Shown in pieces: positions 1 to 9,770 of a stretch of 55,724 nucleotides of DNA (positions are counted from its first letter, which is position 1; the number at the start of each line of letters is the position of its first letter). Position numbers and translations under genes: made by a program. The stretch covers positions 1 through 55,724 of the forward strand of contig JACRHP010000059.1 of the NCBI GenBank assembly GCA_016212005.1. The letters are read 5' to 3'. The DNA is from Candidatus Omnitrophota bacterium. Its GTDB lineage: Bacteria > Omnitrophota > Gorgyraeia > Zapsychrales > Zapsychraceae. Below the pieces are notes generated by a model, which ran no database searches, was not told where the DNA came from, and saw only the letters and a list, made by a program, of their open reading frames with translations.

Positions 1-140
1 GCCAGCTCTTCCTTGCTCGCCGACAACAACAACCACGTGTAATTGATATGTTCTCCATCCGTCATGCTTTTATCTTTATCCCAATTACTCCTTTATGCAA
101 AAACTTTTTTGCTTTTTACTGGAATCGGCTTAAGGATTAC

Positions 141-656
141 CTACAAAATGCCCTTTACCGCCGCTTCCAGATTAAGCCGCTCGAGCTTCTCTGCCACGTC
201 AAAAACGCCGCGGATCACGCCGTTTTGATCGACCAGGATAACGCCGTCTTTGAACCCCTGCTCTTTCCAGGCGTTGACCCTTTCAAAATCAGCTTCATTC
301 AACGTTAAATACCGGACCCACTGGTCGCAGAGGCCGTCAGACCGCCGCGCCAAAACCAGCCCGTTCAGATATTTCGTGCCGTGTGAAGTAGCTTGGGATA
401 ATTTGCGCAAGTAAAGGAGGATATCCGGCGAGGGGGCCCGGTCGGCTACAATGATGGCCGAAAGCTGCCCGTGAAGCCGGTGCTGGTCGAAGACCTCTCC
501 CCGGCTGTCGATGGCCCGGAACGCGGGAAAAACCCCAAAAGCCACGGCCCCATACTGTTGACGGCTGTCTCTGACAAGAAGAATGAAAGCGACGGCCGCC
601 AGAACGACCATCAAGACCACCCACACAATGCGGTCATAAAAAAGATTATTTTTCAC
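141..656 (-). CDS. SCO1/thioredoxin-fold-like membrane-anchored protein of the cox cluster
   Basis: N-terminal TM segment, thioredoxin-like pattern (ILVDQNGVIRGVFD), position at the end of the cox operon; no CxxxC motif visible. Confidence 0.55.
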   Translation of the reverse strand: MKNNLFYDRIVWVVLMVVLAAVAFILLVRDSRQQYGAVAFGVFPAFRAIDSRGEVFDQHRLHGQLSAIIVADRAPSPDILLYLRKLSQATSHGTKYLNGLVLARRSDGLCDQWVRYLTLNEADFERVNAWKEQGFKDGVILVDQNGVIRGVFDVAEKLERLNLEAAVKGIL

Positions 657-849
657 GGCGACATAAACGATAGATTTGAAATCCGATAACGCCGGCCAGC
701 AGAACAGGCAGAAGCCACATGACAGCCACGGCCACCAATGTCTGATTGAGGAAACGTCCGTTGTTCGAGACCAAGCACGCGGGACAGGCCTCGGCCAGCC
801 TGGGCAGGAAAATAAAAAGCAGCCATAGATTATCTCTCAAGAATGCCAT
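646..849 (-). CDS. small membrane protein with CPAC motif
   Basis: 67 aa ORF inside the cox cluster, hydrophobic segments, EACPACL motif. Confidence 0.55.
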   Translation of the reverse strand: MAFLRDNLWLLFIFLPRLAEACPACLVSNNGRFLNQTLVAVAVMWLLPVLLAGVIGFQIYRLCRREK

Positions 850-1112
850 ATATATTTCGCGTCATAGAGCATGAACAACAGAAAATAAGCGGCGACGGGG
901 ATGAGGATAAAGAAGGAGATCTTCAGGGTCAGCGGTTCGTTCTTTAAATTCATATAAACGAGGACGACCAGAAGCGCCTTGATCGCCATCGCCGTCAATA
1001 AAACGGCGTTACGCGCGGAGCCCAGTTCCACGCGCGGGTAGATCGTCAGTTCCAGCGCGGTCAATACCAATAGCGAGATCACGATCGCGACGTAGGTTTT
1101 CGTCAGTGACAT
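837..1112 (-). CDS. ctaF: cytochrome c oxidase subunit IV-like (CtaF/COX4 pro)
   Basis: 91 aa with three TM helices, cox operon position, YMNLKNEPLTLKI-type motif. Confidence 0.75.
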   Translation of the reverse strand: MSLTKTYVAIVISLLVLTALELTIYPRVELGSARNAVLLTAMAIKALLVVLVYMNLKNEPLTLKISFFILIPVAAYFLLFMLYDAKYIWHS

Positions 1113-1128
1113 ATTTTCATCTCCCGGT

Positions 1129-1770
1129 TTAAAGTAAGTAAACGACCGTAAAAACGAACATCCACATCAGGTCCACGAAATGCCAGTACAGCGTCAGGAC
1201 CTCCACCCGCCCGTGATGGGCCGCCGACCAGCGCCCGCGCAACGCGAGCGCGATAATATAAATCATGAAAATGAGGCCGGCGAAAACGTGCAGGCCGTGG
1301 AAGCCGGTCGCCCCGTAGAAACAGGCCGCGTAAATGCTGCTGCCGGGCCTGAAGAAATGCTGTCCCTCGAAACCCGCGGCGGCCAGGGCCGTTTTCAAAT
1401 GCTCTCCCCCGACGATAAAATGCGTGTATTCATAGGCCTGGATCCCCAGGAAAAGGGCGCCCAGGGCAAGGGTGAGGAATAAATTCTTTTTGAACCCGCG
1501 CTGGTCGTCCGCCCTGACGGCCTGCAGGGCCAGCATCATGGTAAAGGAAGAAAGAAAAAGGACGACGGTATTGACCGCCGTCAAGGGGACATTGAGTACC
1601 GTTCCGGCCCGGGGCCATAACGCGCCGTTGGCGCGGAGGTACGCGGCCCCGATGAGGATGGTGGCAAAGCTCAAGCCATCCATCAGCAGAAACAGCCAGA
1701 TCCCCAGCTTGCCCACCGGAAGCTGGTCGACCCGGCGGATATCCATGGTTTGCGCCATACTCATATTCAT
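1129..1770 (-). CDS. ctaE: cytochrome c oxidase subunit III
   Basis: GIWLFLLMDGLSFATI, ATGFHGLHVFAGL, YWHFVDLMWMFVF motifs. Confidence 0.92.
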   Translation of the reverse strand: MNMSMAQTMDIRRVDQLPVGKLGIWLFLLMDGLSFATILIGAAYLRANGALWPRAGTVLNVPLTAVNTVVLFLSSFTMMLALQAVRADDQRGFKKNLFLTLALGALFLGIQAYEYTHFIVGGEHLKTALAAAGFEGQHFFRPGSSIYAACFYGATGFHGLHVFAGLIFMIYIIALALRGRWSAAHHGRVEVLTLYWHFVDLMWMFVFTVVYLL

Positions 1771-1777
1771 GATCCTT

Positions 1778-2326
1778 TCATTTTAAAATAAAAATTAATA
1801 CCAGCAGGACCAGCCAAAACAAGAGCAACAGGTCCCAAAATCGCAGCGCGAAGGTAAAACGACGCTCGCTGCTCCCGCCCTCTTCGGCCAAAGACACGCG
1901 CGTCCCCAAAAACAGAAGGACCATCAAGCCGATCACCACATGCGCGGCATGAAATCCCGTTAATAAATAAAGGAAGCCGCCCGCGATGGAACCTTTCAGA
2001 GTTAACCCGCGCTGTAATAACAGCATCCACAGGCCCCACTGCTTCTTGACAAAAAGCGCGCCCAAAACCAGGGCCAGCCCGAATAATATGTTCCGTTTTT
2101 TACGCAGGAACTGATGCAGCATCCAGGAGCTGCAGATCAATATCCCGGTGTTGATGAACGCACCGGTCAAAACGGCCTCATCAATATAACCGCCCAGCCA
2201 CGGGCCGAGCCGCAGGCGGAAGAATACGTATCCCCAGATGAGCGTGATAAACGATATGCTCCAGGCGCCGATACCGACCAGAAACCCCACCGAAGAGGTG
2301 ACGTCCATGTTCAGCGGCCGGTTCAT
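1778..2326 (-). CDS. second cytochrome c oxidase subunit III family protein
   Basis: LLTGFHAAHVVIGLMVL and FWDLLLLFWLVLL motifs; paralogous to the downstream ctaE. Confidence 0.8.
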   Translation of the reverse strand: MNRPLNMDVTSSVGFLVGIGAWSISFITLIWGYVFFRLRLGPWLGGYIDEAVLTGAFINTGILICSSWMLHQFLRKKRNILFGLALVLGALFVKKQWGLWMLLLQRGLTLKGSIAGGFLYLLTGFHAAHVVIGLMVLLFLGTRVSLAEEGGSSERRFTFALRFWDLLLLFWLVLLVLIFILK

Positions 2327-4032
2327 TGCTTGGGCAGTTCCTCCGTCTGGGCAATCCAGTCCCTGCCCTTGAAGTCCGGATGGCTGTATTCATGGGGGCC
2401 GGTCTTGACGACAACCTCACCCTGGAAATTCCCGTGGGGGATCGGATGGTCCAGCGTCCATTCCAGCGTGGCCGCTTTCCAGGGGTTGCGATCCGCCTTC
2501 TTCCCTCTGAACAAGGACCGGAAAAAATTGAAAAAGAACAGCAGCTGGACCAACCCCAGCGCGAACGCGAACATGGAGATCATTTTGTTCAGGGGCATCA
2601 AGGGCTTGATAAAATCATAAACGGCCGGGTCGAACAGCCGGCGGTGCTGGCCAGCGTAGCCGACGACGATCATGTTGAAGAACACGTAATTCAGGCAAAG
2701 AAAGGACACCCAGAAATGGATCTTGCCCAGCAGCGGATCCATCAGCCGGCCGAACATCTTGGGGAACCAGAAATAGATCCCGGCAAATGACGCCATAAAG
2801 ACTGACGCCGCGAGGGTGTAATGAAAATGGCCGACGAGGAACATGGAATCGTGCAAATACATGTCGGAGGTCACCGTGGCCAGATACAGGCCGGTCAGTC
2901 CTCCCAGCCCGAAGACGAACACGATCGACATCGTAAAAAGCATCGGGACATCGAAGCGCAGCGACCCCTTCCACATGGTCCCGATCCAGTTCAAAAAGAA
3001 GATCGACGTAGGGATGCTGATCAAAAGCGTCAGGAACATGAACGATTTTCCCAATAGCGGGCTCATGCCGGTGACATACATATGGTGTCCCCAGACCAGG
3101 CCGCTCAAGGCCGTTACGGTGCACATGGAGACGACCGTCGCCTTGTATCCGAAGGCGGGCTTGCGCGAGAACGTCGCCAGAAGATCGGAAACAATCCCCC
3201 ACACGGGCAGGATCAGGATATATACTTCGGGATGGCCGAACAGCCAGAACACATGTTGATAGAGCAGCGGGTCGCCGCCTTTGACCGTGGCTTTACTGCC
3301 CGCGATAAAAAATTGCGTCCCAAGGACATTATCCAGTAAAAGAAAAATAAGGCCGGCGGCGATGATGGGGACGAAGACCGCGTTAAGGATCGACGACAGC
3401 CAGAACCCCCATACCGTCAAAGGCATCTTGAAAAAACCCATGCCCGGCGCGCGCAGTCGGATGACCGTCGTCACGAAATTGATGGCGCCCAGGATCACGG
3501 CCACCCCCATGAGGACCAGAGACAATATCCACATCGTCTGCCCCCATCCGGGGATCCCTCCGACAGGCGTGCTCAAAGGCGGGTAGGCCGTCCACCCGGA
3601 GGCGGAGGGGCCGGTCTTCAGGAAATGCGAGCCGAGCAAAACTCCTCCCGATAAAAAGAAGACCCAGAACGAAAGCATGTTCAATACCGGGAACGCCATG
3701 TCGCGGGCCCCGATCTGCAGAGGTACGACAAAATTGCCGAAGGCCCCCGTCAACAAAGGCGTGATGGCCCAGAACAGCATGATCGTCCCGTGCATGGTGA
3801 TCAACTGGTTATAAATATCCGGCGTCAGGATCCCGCCGCTGTCCGGCCAGATGAGCTTCCCGACCAGGGGGACTTCCACGCCGATATAGATCTGCTGCCA
3901 GCGGATGACCATGGCCTGCAGGCCGCCCCACAGCAAAAAGAACAAACCGAAAAACAGATACTGTTTGCCGATCGTCTTGTGGTCCGTTGAGAAAATATAT
4001 TTTGTCCAGAACGACTGTTGTTGATGGCTCAT
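2323..4032 (-). CDS. ctaD: cytochrome c oxidase subunit I (A-type heme-copper oxidase, divergent)
   Basis: TDHKTIG, MHGTIMLFW, GHPEVYILILPVWGI, HHMYVTGM, GHFHY motifs. Confidence 0.95.
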   Translation of the reverse strand: MSHQQQSFWTKYIFSTDHKTIGKQYLFFGLFFLLWGGLQAMVIRWQQIYIGVEVPLVGKLIWPDSGGILTPDIYNQLITMHGTIMLFWAITPLLTGAFGNFVVPLQIGARDMAFPVLNMLSFWVFFLSGGVLLGSHFLKTGPSASGWTAYPPLSTPVGGIPGWGQTMWILSLVLMGVAVILGAINFVTTVIRLRAPGMGFFKMPLTVWGFWLSSILNAVFVPIIAAGLIFLLLDNVLGTQFFIAGSKATVKGGDPLLYQHVFWLFGHPEVYILILPVWGIVSDLLATFSRKPAFGYKATVVSMCTVTALSGLVWGHHMYVTGMSPLLGKSFMFLTLLISIPTSIFFLNWIGTMWKGSLRFDVPMLFTMSIVFVFGLGGLTGLYLATVTSDMYLHDSMFLVGHFHYTLAASVFMASFAGIYFWFPKMFGRLMDPLLGKIHFWVSFLCLNYVFFNMIVVGYAGQHRRLFDPAVYDFIKPLMPLNKMISMFAFALGLVQLLFFFNFFRSLFRGKKADRNPWKAATLEWTLDHPIPHGNFQGEVVVKTGPHEYSHPDFKGRDWIAQTEELPKQ

Positions 4033-4042
4033 GTCCTTCTCC

Positions 4043-4891
4043 CTATTGTGATTTCGCTTGCCATTTCCAGCCCCATTTGGTCAAAATGCCGCCGGCGGTC
4101 TCTTCGGCGGCCCAGACATCCTCTTCTGAAGAAGTCTCCGTCCCCAGGCCCGCCAGCCACCGCTGAAAATCTTCTCTGGATTCCACCGTCAAAAATCCGC
4201 GCATGTTCGTGTGCCCGATGCCGCACAGCGCCGAACAGGCGATCTCGTAAACCCCCTTTTTGGTCGCCTGGAACCAGAAGGTCGTCACCGTGCCGGGCAC
4301 GGCGTCCTGTTTGATGCGCAGATTGGCGACGTAAAAAGCGTGCACGACGTCATACGGGGCCATCTGGACAACGACCGGGGTGTCCACCGGGACGTGCATC
4401 TGGTTCAGGGGGGCGACGATGTCATCTTCCGTCGAGAATTCGCCGTCGCCTCCGGCGTAACGGAAATTCCAGGCGAATTGCTGCGGCATGATCTCTACCT
4501 TTAAGACGTTCGCGCCGCGGGGAAAATTCCAGAAGACCTCCTTGAGGTCATGAAAAGACATCTTCTCGATGACGAGGTCAATGGAAAAAAAGACGAGCAG
4601 CCCCAGGCAGACCGTGGCCAGGATATTGACGGGCCTGTCGCCGCGGTCATAAACGGCGCGGTGCCCGGGCCGGGCGCGGTACCTGAAAATAAAATAGATC
4701 AACGCCGCCAATACCAGGCCGAAGGCGATCGTTATGACAACGTCGATATATTTGATCACGCGGTCGATTCGCCAGCCGTTGAGCGAGATATCTTCCGGAA
4801 AAGGAAGATACCATATCCCCGCGTGCGCCGGCCCCATCAAAAAAACCGCCGCAGCAGCACTTATAAAAATGATCTTTAAATATCGAGCCAT
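4043..4891 (-). CDS. ctaC: cytochrome c oxidase subunit II (CuA)
   Basis: signal peptide, TM hairpin, CuA motif CSALCGIGHTNM; start placed at MARYLKI. Confidence 0.93.
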   Translation of the reverse strand: MARYLKIIFISAAAAVFLMGPAHAGIWYLPFPEDISLNGWRIDRVIKYIDVVITIAFGLVLAALIYFIFRYRARPGHRAVYDRGDRPVNILATVCLGLLVFFSIDLVIEKMSFHDLKEVFWNFPRGANVLKVEIMPQQFAWNFRYAGGDGEFSTEDDIVAPLNQMHVPVDTPVVVQMAPYDVVHAFYVANLRIKQDAVPGTVTTFWFQATKKGVYEIACSALCGIGHTNMRGFLTVESREDFQRWLAGLGTETSSEEDVWAAEETAGGILTKWGWKWQAKSQ

Positions 4892-4904
4892 AAAATCATC
4901 TCCC

Positions 4905-5309
4905 TTATTTACCGGATTGCGCCAAACTGGCGACCGTTGTGTTCTCAAGAAATTTCAAATACGTTTCCTTGACGCCTTTCCACTGGTGGTGGACCGCGCA
5001 CGGCGCGGCATCGGAACACTTTTTAAGCCCCAGGGCGCATTCGGACCAGACGCTGACGTTCTCGACGGGCTCGACGGCGTCATAAAGGGTGATCTGGCCG
5101 GCGGCCTTGCCCAAACGAAAACCGCCCCCCAGCCCTTTTTGAGAAACAACAATGCCGCTGGAGACAAGCCCCTGGAGGATCTTGCCCAGATAATTTTGAG
5201 GGGCCCTGATCCTGCGGGCGATCACACCCACCCCCAGCCACTCCCCCTCTTTGAGTTTGGCCAGCTCGACGAGCGCGTTGACGACCTGTTTGCCTGTTTT
5301 GGTCAGCAT
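4905..5309 (-). CDS. Rrf2 family transcriptional regulator, probable Fe-S sensor
   Basis: Rrf2 fold pattern (IARRIRAPQNYLGKILQGLVSSGIVVSQKGLGGGFRL) and three Cys with CX6CX5C spacing. Confidence 0.88.
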   Translation of the reverse strand: MLTKTGKQVVNALVELAKLKEGEWLGVGVIARRIRAPQNYLGKILQGLVSSGIVVSQKGLGGGFRLGKAAGQITLYDAVEPVENVSVWSECALGLKKCSDAAPCAVHHQWKGVKETYLKFLENTTVASLAQSGK

Positions 5310-5434
5310 GGAAATGGATAAAATAGGATATCCAGGTGCTATTATATGAATGGGAAACGAGCTGTCAACGAAAAATCGTAAAATAGCCGATCAAGATTGA
5401 CAGGTTTGAAGTTTGGCGGGACGAAAAGGAAACA

Positions 5435-6304
5435 CTATTTCGCAAGCTGTTTACGCATCAGCCGTAATTCCCGCCGGCGCCGCGCGCTTACCTGAGGGTA
5501 AGACATCTTCAGCCCCTTGAGGGTGTCCAGGATGATCCGGGATATGATTAACGAAGTATTTTGTTTGTCATCGGCGGGCACGACATACCACGGGGCGGAC
5601 TCGGTTGCCGTTGCGCCCAGACACGCTTCATAGGCCTTGCGGTAATGCCCCCACCGTCCGCGCTCCTGGACGTCGGCGGCACTGAACTTCCAGTTCTTGC
5701 GCGCTTCATCGATGCGCTTTAAAAAACGCCGGCGCTGCTCCTCTTTGGAAAGGTGGAGGAAAAACTTGATGATCCTGGTGCCGTTATGATAAAGATGCCG
5801 CTCCAGGTGGACGATCGAACGGTAGCGTTCTTTCCAGATATCCTTGCCGCGGAAGGCGTCATCGGGGATCTGCTGGGCGCGCAGGATCTGCGGGCGCACC
5901 CGGACGATCAGGACCTCTTCATAATAGGAACGGTTGAAGATGCCGATCCGGCCGCGTTCGGGAAGACATCGGGCCGCGCGCCAGAGAAAATCATGGTCCA
6001 GCTCCTCGGCGCCGGGGTGCTTGAAGCTGAAGACCTGGCAGCCCTGCGGGTTGACGCCGGACATCACGTGCTTGATGGCGCTGTCCTTGCCGGCGGCGTC
6101 CATCCCCTGGAAGATCAAAAGAAGCGCGTAGCGGTCATGGGCGTAGAGGACATTTTGCAGCGCGCTTAATTCCTCGACGTGTCTCTCCAACAACTTTTGA
6201 AAATGTTCTTTGGATTTATAAAACGGTTTGACGGCGGTCGGCCATTTTTGAAGCGCGACCTTCTTGCCCGGCTTCACGCGGAAATCTTTGATGTTGATGT
6301 CCAT
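5435..6304 (-). CDS. ppk2: polyphosphate kinase 2 family protein
   Basis: [23 protein letters not shown] Walker A region, [13 protein letters not shown]. Confidence 0.92.
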   Translation of the reverse strand: MDINIKDFRVKPGKKVALQKWPTAVKPFYKSKEHFQKLLERHVEELSALQNVLYAHDRYALLLIFQGMDAAGKDSAIKHVMSGVNPQGCQVFSFKHPGAEELDHDFLWRAARCLPERGRIGIFNRSYYEEVLIVRVRPQILRAQQIPDDAFRGKDIWKERYRSIVHLERHLYHNGTRIIKFFLHLSKEEQRRRFLKRIDEARKNWKFSAADVQERGRWGHYRKAYEACLGATATESAPWYVVPADDKQNTSLIISRIILDTLKGLKMSYPQVSARRRRELRLMRKQLAK

Positions 6305-6346
6305 CTCTACGGCCGCTCAATCAATCTCTTGCCCAATCATGCAATA

Positions 6347-6691
6347 TTACGGTGCCGGCGGCGTTTCGTGCCGGGCCCTGTGTTCCTGCCGCGTCTGCTC
6401 GTGCTGCTGCCTGTGTTGCGCGCGCAGGCTTTCGAGTTGTTTGTGAGCGGCTTCTATCTTCTCGCGGATCGCATGCATCTGCTCGCGCAATTCCTTGACT
6501 TTGGCCACCGCCGCCTCGAGCTGCGGACGCAACTGTTCCGCTTGCTGGTGCAGCGACTGAATTTCCTGCCGCAACTGGCTGACTTGCGCCCCCTCTGCGG
6601 CGTTGCCGGGTTCCTGCTGCGCCTGCGCCTTGATCGCGACGACGCTCAGGACGCACAAGCCGATAAGAACAATTCCTAGTTTCTTTTTCAT
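6347..6691 (-). CDS. secreted coiled-coil protein, unknown function
   Basis: signal peptide, long Q/E/A/L-rich heptad-like region, charged tail. Confidence 0.6.
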   Translation of the reverse strand: MKKKLGIVLIGLCVLSVVAIKAQAQQEPGNAAEGAQVSQLRQEIQSLHQQAEQLRPQLEAAVAKVKELREQMHAIREKIEAAHKQLESLRAQHRQQHEQTRQEHRARHETPPAP

Positions 6692-6721
6692 TGATTTTCT
6701 CCTTTCATCGGTCGTGAACTC

Positions 6722-6750
6722 ATTTTAGACAAAAGCCGAAGGCTTGTCAA
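6722..6750 (-). promoter_or_regulatory. sigma70-like promoter of the coiled-coil gene
   Basis: TTGACA-17 nt-TAAAAT on minus strand; spacer contains AAGCCTTCGGCTT palindrome. Confidence 0.6.
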
Positions 6751-6916
6751 AATCATTCTTGCGGATGATTTTCCCATAAAATGAAAGCGTTTTCAGGGTA
6801 AGGTTGTATCCTTCCTTAAGATAAGGGGTTACAGGCTTTCCAAAAAATATTTTTCCTTGCACAATCGAAAAGATATGTTATCTTTGGAGGCAATACACGC
6901 CGTGAGGTAATCCTTT

Positions 6917-7336
6917 ATGAACAAAAATAAAATCATTGTATTGGCCCTGATCGCGTTTGTGGGCGGGATGTTCACCCACAGCCAGCTCTACGCCAGGATC
7001 CAGCCGCCGGTCATCGACCCGTCGCTCAAAGCCCTCCAGTCGGGCAGGGCGTCGTGGTATTCGCGCTACTCGCCGGGGATCAACAAACGCACGGCCAACA
7101 ACGAGATCTTCAACGACCAGGCGCTGACCGCCGCGATGTGGGACGTGCCCTTTAACCAGCTGGTCAAGGTGACCAACCTCGACAACGGCAAGTCCGTCGT
7201 CGTGCGCGTCAACGACCGCGGTCCCCACAAGAGGTTCGTCCGCCGGGGCCGCGTCATCGACTTGAGCCGCCAGGCTTTCCTGCAGATCGCCCCGCCCCGC
7301 AAGGGACTCATCAACGTCCAGATCGAACTGCTGTAG
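6917..7336 (+). CDS. rlpA: RlpA-like septal ring / double-psi beta-barrel protein
   Basis: GRASWYSRYSPGINKRTANNEIFN, VTNLDNGKSVVVRVNDRGP, RVIDLSRQAF motifs. Confidence 0.93.
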   Translation: MNKNKIIVLALIAFVGGMFTHSQLYARIQPPVIDPSLKALQSGRASWYSRYSPGINKRTANNEIFNDQALTAAMWDVPFNQLVKVTNLDNGKSVVVRVNDRGPHKRFVRRGRVIDLSRQAFLQIAPPRKGLINVQIELL

Positions 7337-7349
7337 AAGAAAATCTTCC

Positions 7350-8762
7350 CTAGCGGTATCGCTCGTAAAACTGATTTACGAATAATTCCTGCGGGTCATG
7401 CACGCGCTTTTTCTCGATGAATTGATCAAATTCCGGATAAGATCTCCGAACCTGATCTTTAGATGGATAAAGCTGATATGGCAGATAATATGTCCCACCA
7501 TGGCTTAAGGCCAAATCCACCATTTTTCTGGTCCATGCCTGAGCTTCTTGCCTATGTTTCTCATCTAACCTTTGGTTGATATACAAAACTACCGCAAAAC
7601 AGTCGCCTTTCGCGTAATGCAAAAACGACTGCTTATCCGTGGGCACATATCGAACAGTTACGCTCAACAAATTAACATGATCTTCCCTCATAATTTTCCT
7701 TAACCCATCAACGAATTCGGTAAATTTATCCGTCGGGATAAAATATTCCTGCAAAATATCGGTATCGTTAGGCCAAGAATAATCCAAAAACTTGACAATC
7801 GGCCGCATGGCGTTATTGCGGGAGACGTACTCCACCGCACCTACTTTCGCGACCAGACGTTTTTCAAAAAACCATCTAAGATTCTTACCCCAATCAAAAG
7901 TTCTGGACAAGCCTAGAAAGAATTTATTCCTGAGAACATTTTTTTCGCCCTGTAGCGCAAATAATGATTCGTCAGTCTCTTTCGTTACGGCATAATCTGT
8001 GACAACAACTTCTCTCAATAATGAATCAGGTGCGTTGGAAAGCTTGGCTGAATGCAGTCCTATGGCACGATTCCCAAAAACATGAGTTTTGAAATACTCC
8101 GGGTATTCTTTATAATCCATCACCTTTGATGTCATCTTATAGATCGCATCCGATGTGAGTTCCAGATCGACATCGACAATAACCCCAAAGAGCCCATAAC
8201 CTCCAATAACCAAAATGAATAATTCGAGATCTTCTTCCCGACTTACATTGATCAGGGATCCATCGGCCCTCATAAAATGGAAAGATCTTACAGTTTCAAT
8301 GATCGATCCGTAATTTGGGTCGTTGCCGTGAGTATTGACCCCCAAAGATCCACCCACCGTAAAAATGTTGGACGCCTGCATGACTTTAACCGCACAACCA
8401 TGTGGCTTAGCGTAAGCCTGAATCTGCTCCCAAGTCGCACCCGGCTGAACGCGAATGACCTTATTCGTCACATCGAAAGAAAGAACTTTATTAAATCCCA
8501 GCATATCCAGGACGATACAATTAACACAAGCCTGTTGGCCACCCTGGCTATGCCGTTTTCCTGCTATCGAAATCTTTAACCCCTGGGACCTGGCTTCCTG
8601 TAACGCCGACCGGATATCTCCAATGCTGGCAACATTCACGACCTTATGAACATTGACAGGGTTTAAACGGCTGACGTCATTAAAAATTGTGTCTTGCGCG
8701 AAAACATTGCCCTGAGATAAAGAAAAATACAAAAACAATAAAAAAATTTTTGAGCAAGACAT
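7350..8762 (-). CDS. FAD-binding (FAD_binding_4) oxidoreductase with signal peptide
   Basis: ISIAGKRHSQGGQ, VQPGATWEQIQ, FTVGGSLGVNTHGND motifs. Confidence 0.85.
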   Translation of the reverse strand: MSCSKIFLLFLYFSLSQGNVFAQDTIFNDVSRLNPVNVHKVVNVASIGDIRSALQEARSQGLKISIAGKRHSQGGQQACVNCIVLDMLGFNKVLSFDVTNKVIRVQPGATWEQIQAYAKPHGCAVKVMQASNIFTVGGSLGVNTHGNDPNYGSIIETVRSFHFMRADGSLINVSREEDLELFILVIGGYGLFGVIVDVDLELTSDAIYKMTSKVMDYKEYPEYFKTHVFGNRAIGLHSAKLSNAPDSLLREVVVTDYAVTKETDESLFALQGEKNVLRNKFFLGLSRTFDWGKNLRWFFEKRLVAKVGAVEYVSRNNAMRPIVKFLDYSWPNDTDILQEYFIPTDKFTEFVDGLRKIMREDHVNLLSVTVRYVPTDKQSFLHYAKGDCFAVVLYINQRLDEKHRQEAQAWTRKMVDLALSHGGTYYLPYQLYPSKDQVRRSYPEFDQFIEKKRVHDPQELFVNQFYERYR

Positions 8763-8769
8763 CTTGGTA

Positions 8770-9768
8770 TCACTCCTTAGACAAACGGACTATTGACTCT
8801 TTTAAACCCAAAACAACCTTTGCCATCTTTTCATAATCAAGCGTGGTAACGGTATCGGTCGCCGTGTGATAGTTTTTATTGCGCAAATACGCCGTGTCCG
8901 TGATCATGACGGCCGGGTAACCTTCCTGCCAGAATGACCAGTGGTCAGAAAAGTTTATTCCTGGAACAAAGCTGGGCGCAATCAAAGCGCAGACGGGAAA
9001 ATATTGGTGTCGTTTGAAATCGTTATCCAGAAAATCAACGACCCCGCGCGAAGCAAAATTCCCCACGATGGCGACGAAGTCCGCCTTGTTGGGATAAAAT
9101 GGGCCTAAGAGGGGCAAATACTTCTGCGAGAACAGCCCGTCCGGATAATATCCGATCATCTCCAGAATGACGGCCGCTTTGACCTTAACGGAGCTTTCTT
9201 TCAAAGCTCGAACGAAGACCGCGCTTCCCATTTGCCCGGTCATAAAAAACGGTGGTTCTTCATTAGTGAACGCAACGAACATGACCGGAACTTTCAAATC
9301 GGGCTTCTTTAACATGCGCGCCAGTTCCAGCAGTCCCGCTATACCGCTCGCATTATCATCGGCTCCCGGATTAAAGCAGGAATCGTAATGCGCGCCAATA
9401 ATAATGTGTTCTCCTGTGAAACTTTTGTTGGTCCCGACAACGATATTACGATAAGTCTTCCCATCGATGTCGTAAACCCATTCTTCCGGATTGTATCCCA
9501 TTCCCCGGAAGGAAGACTTTATGAAATCTGCAGCCTTATTAAGATTTTGGTAAGAGGCGTAATTTCTAGGGCCAATGTCTTCGCTTAATACCCTAACCGT
9601 ATCCTCTAATCGTCTGGGAAGATCCCGATCAAGGACCGCATTGGGATTTGAAGGCGGTGACGGCATCCAGCCATAGGTCGTTATTCCAACCAAAAGGAAG
9701 CCAACGATCACCGCTTTTATGATTTTGATAAAAAAAGTAGTAATCTTCTCAACCCATCTCTTCGACAT
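8770..9768 (-). CDS. M28 family peptidase
   Basis: IIIGAHYDSCFNPGADDNASGIAGLLELARML, FTNEEPPFF; start placed at MSKRWVEK. Confidence 0.88.
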   Translation of the reverse strand: MSKRWVEKITTFFIKIIKAVIVGFLLVGITTYGWMPSPPSNPNAVLDRDLPRRLEDTVRVLSEDIGPRNYASYQNLNKAADFIKSSFRGMGYNPEEWVYDIDGKTYRNIVVGTNKSFTGEHIIIGAHYDSCFNPGADDNASGIAGLLELARMLKKPDLKVPVMFVAFTNEEPPFFMTGQMGSAVFVRALKESSVKVKAAVILEMIGYYPDGLFSQKYLPLLGPFYPNKADFVAIVGNFASRGVVDFLDNDFKRHQYFPVCALIAPSFVPGINFSDHWSFWQEGYPAVMITDTAYLRNKNYHTATDTVTTLDYEKMAKVVLGLKESIVRLSKE

Positions 9769-9770
9769 TT

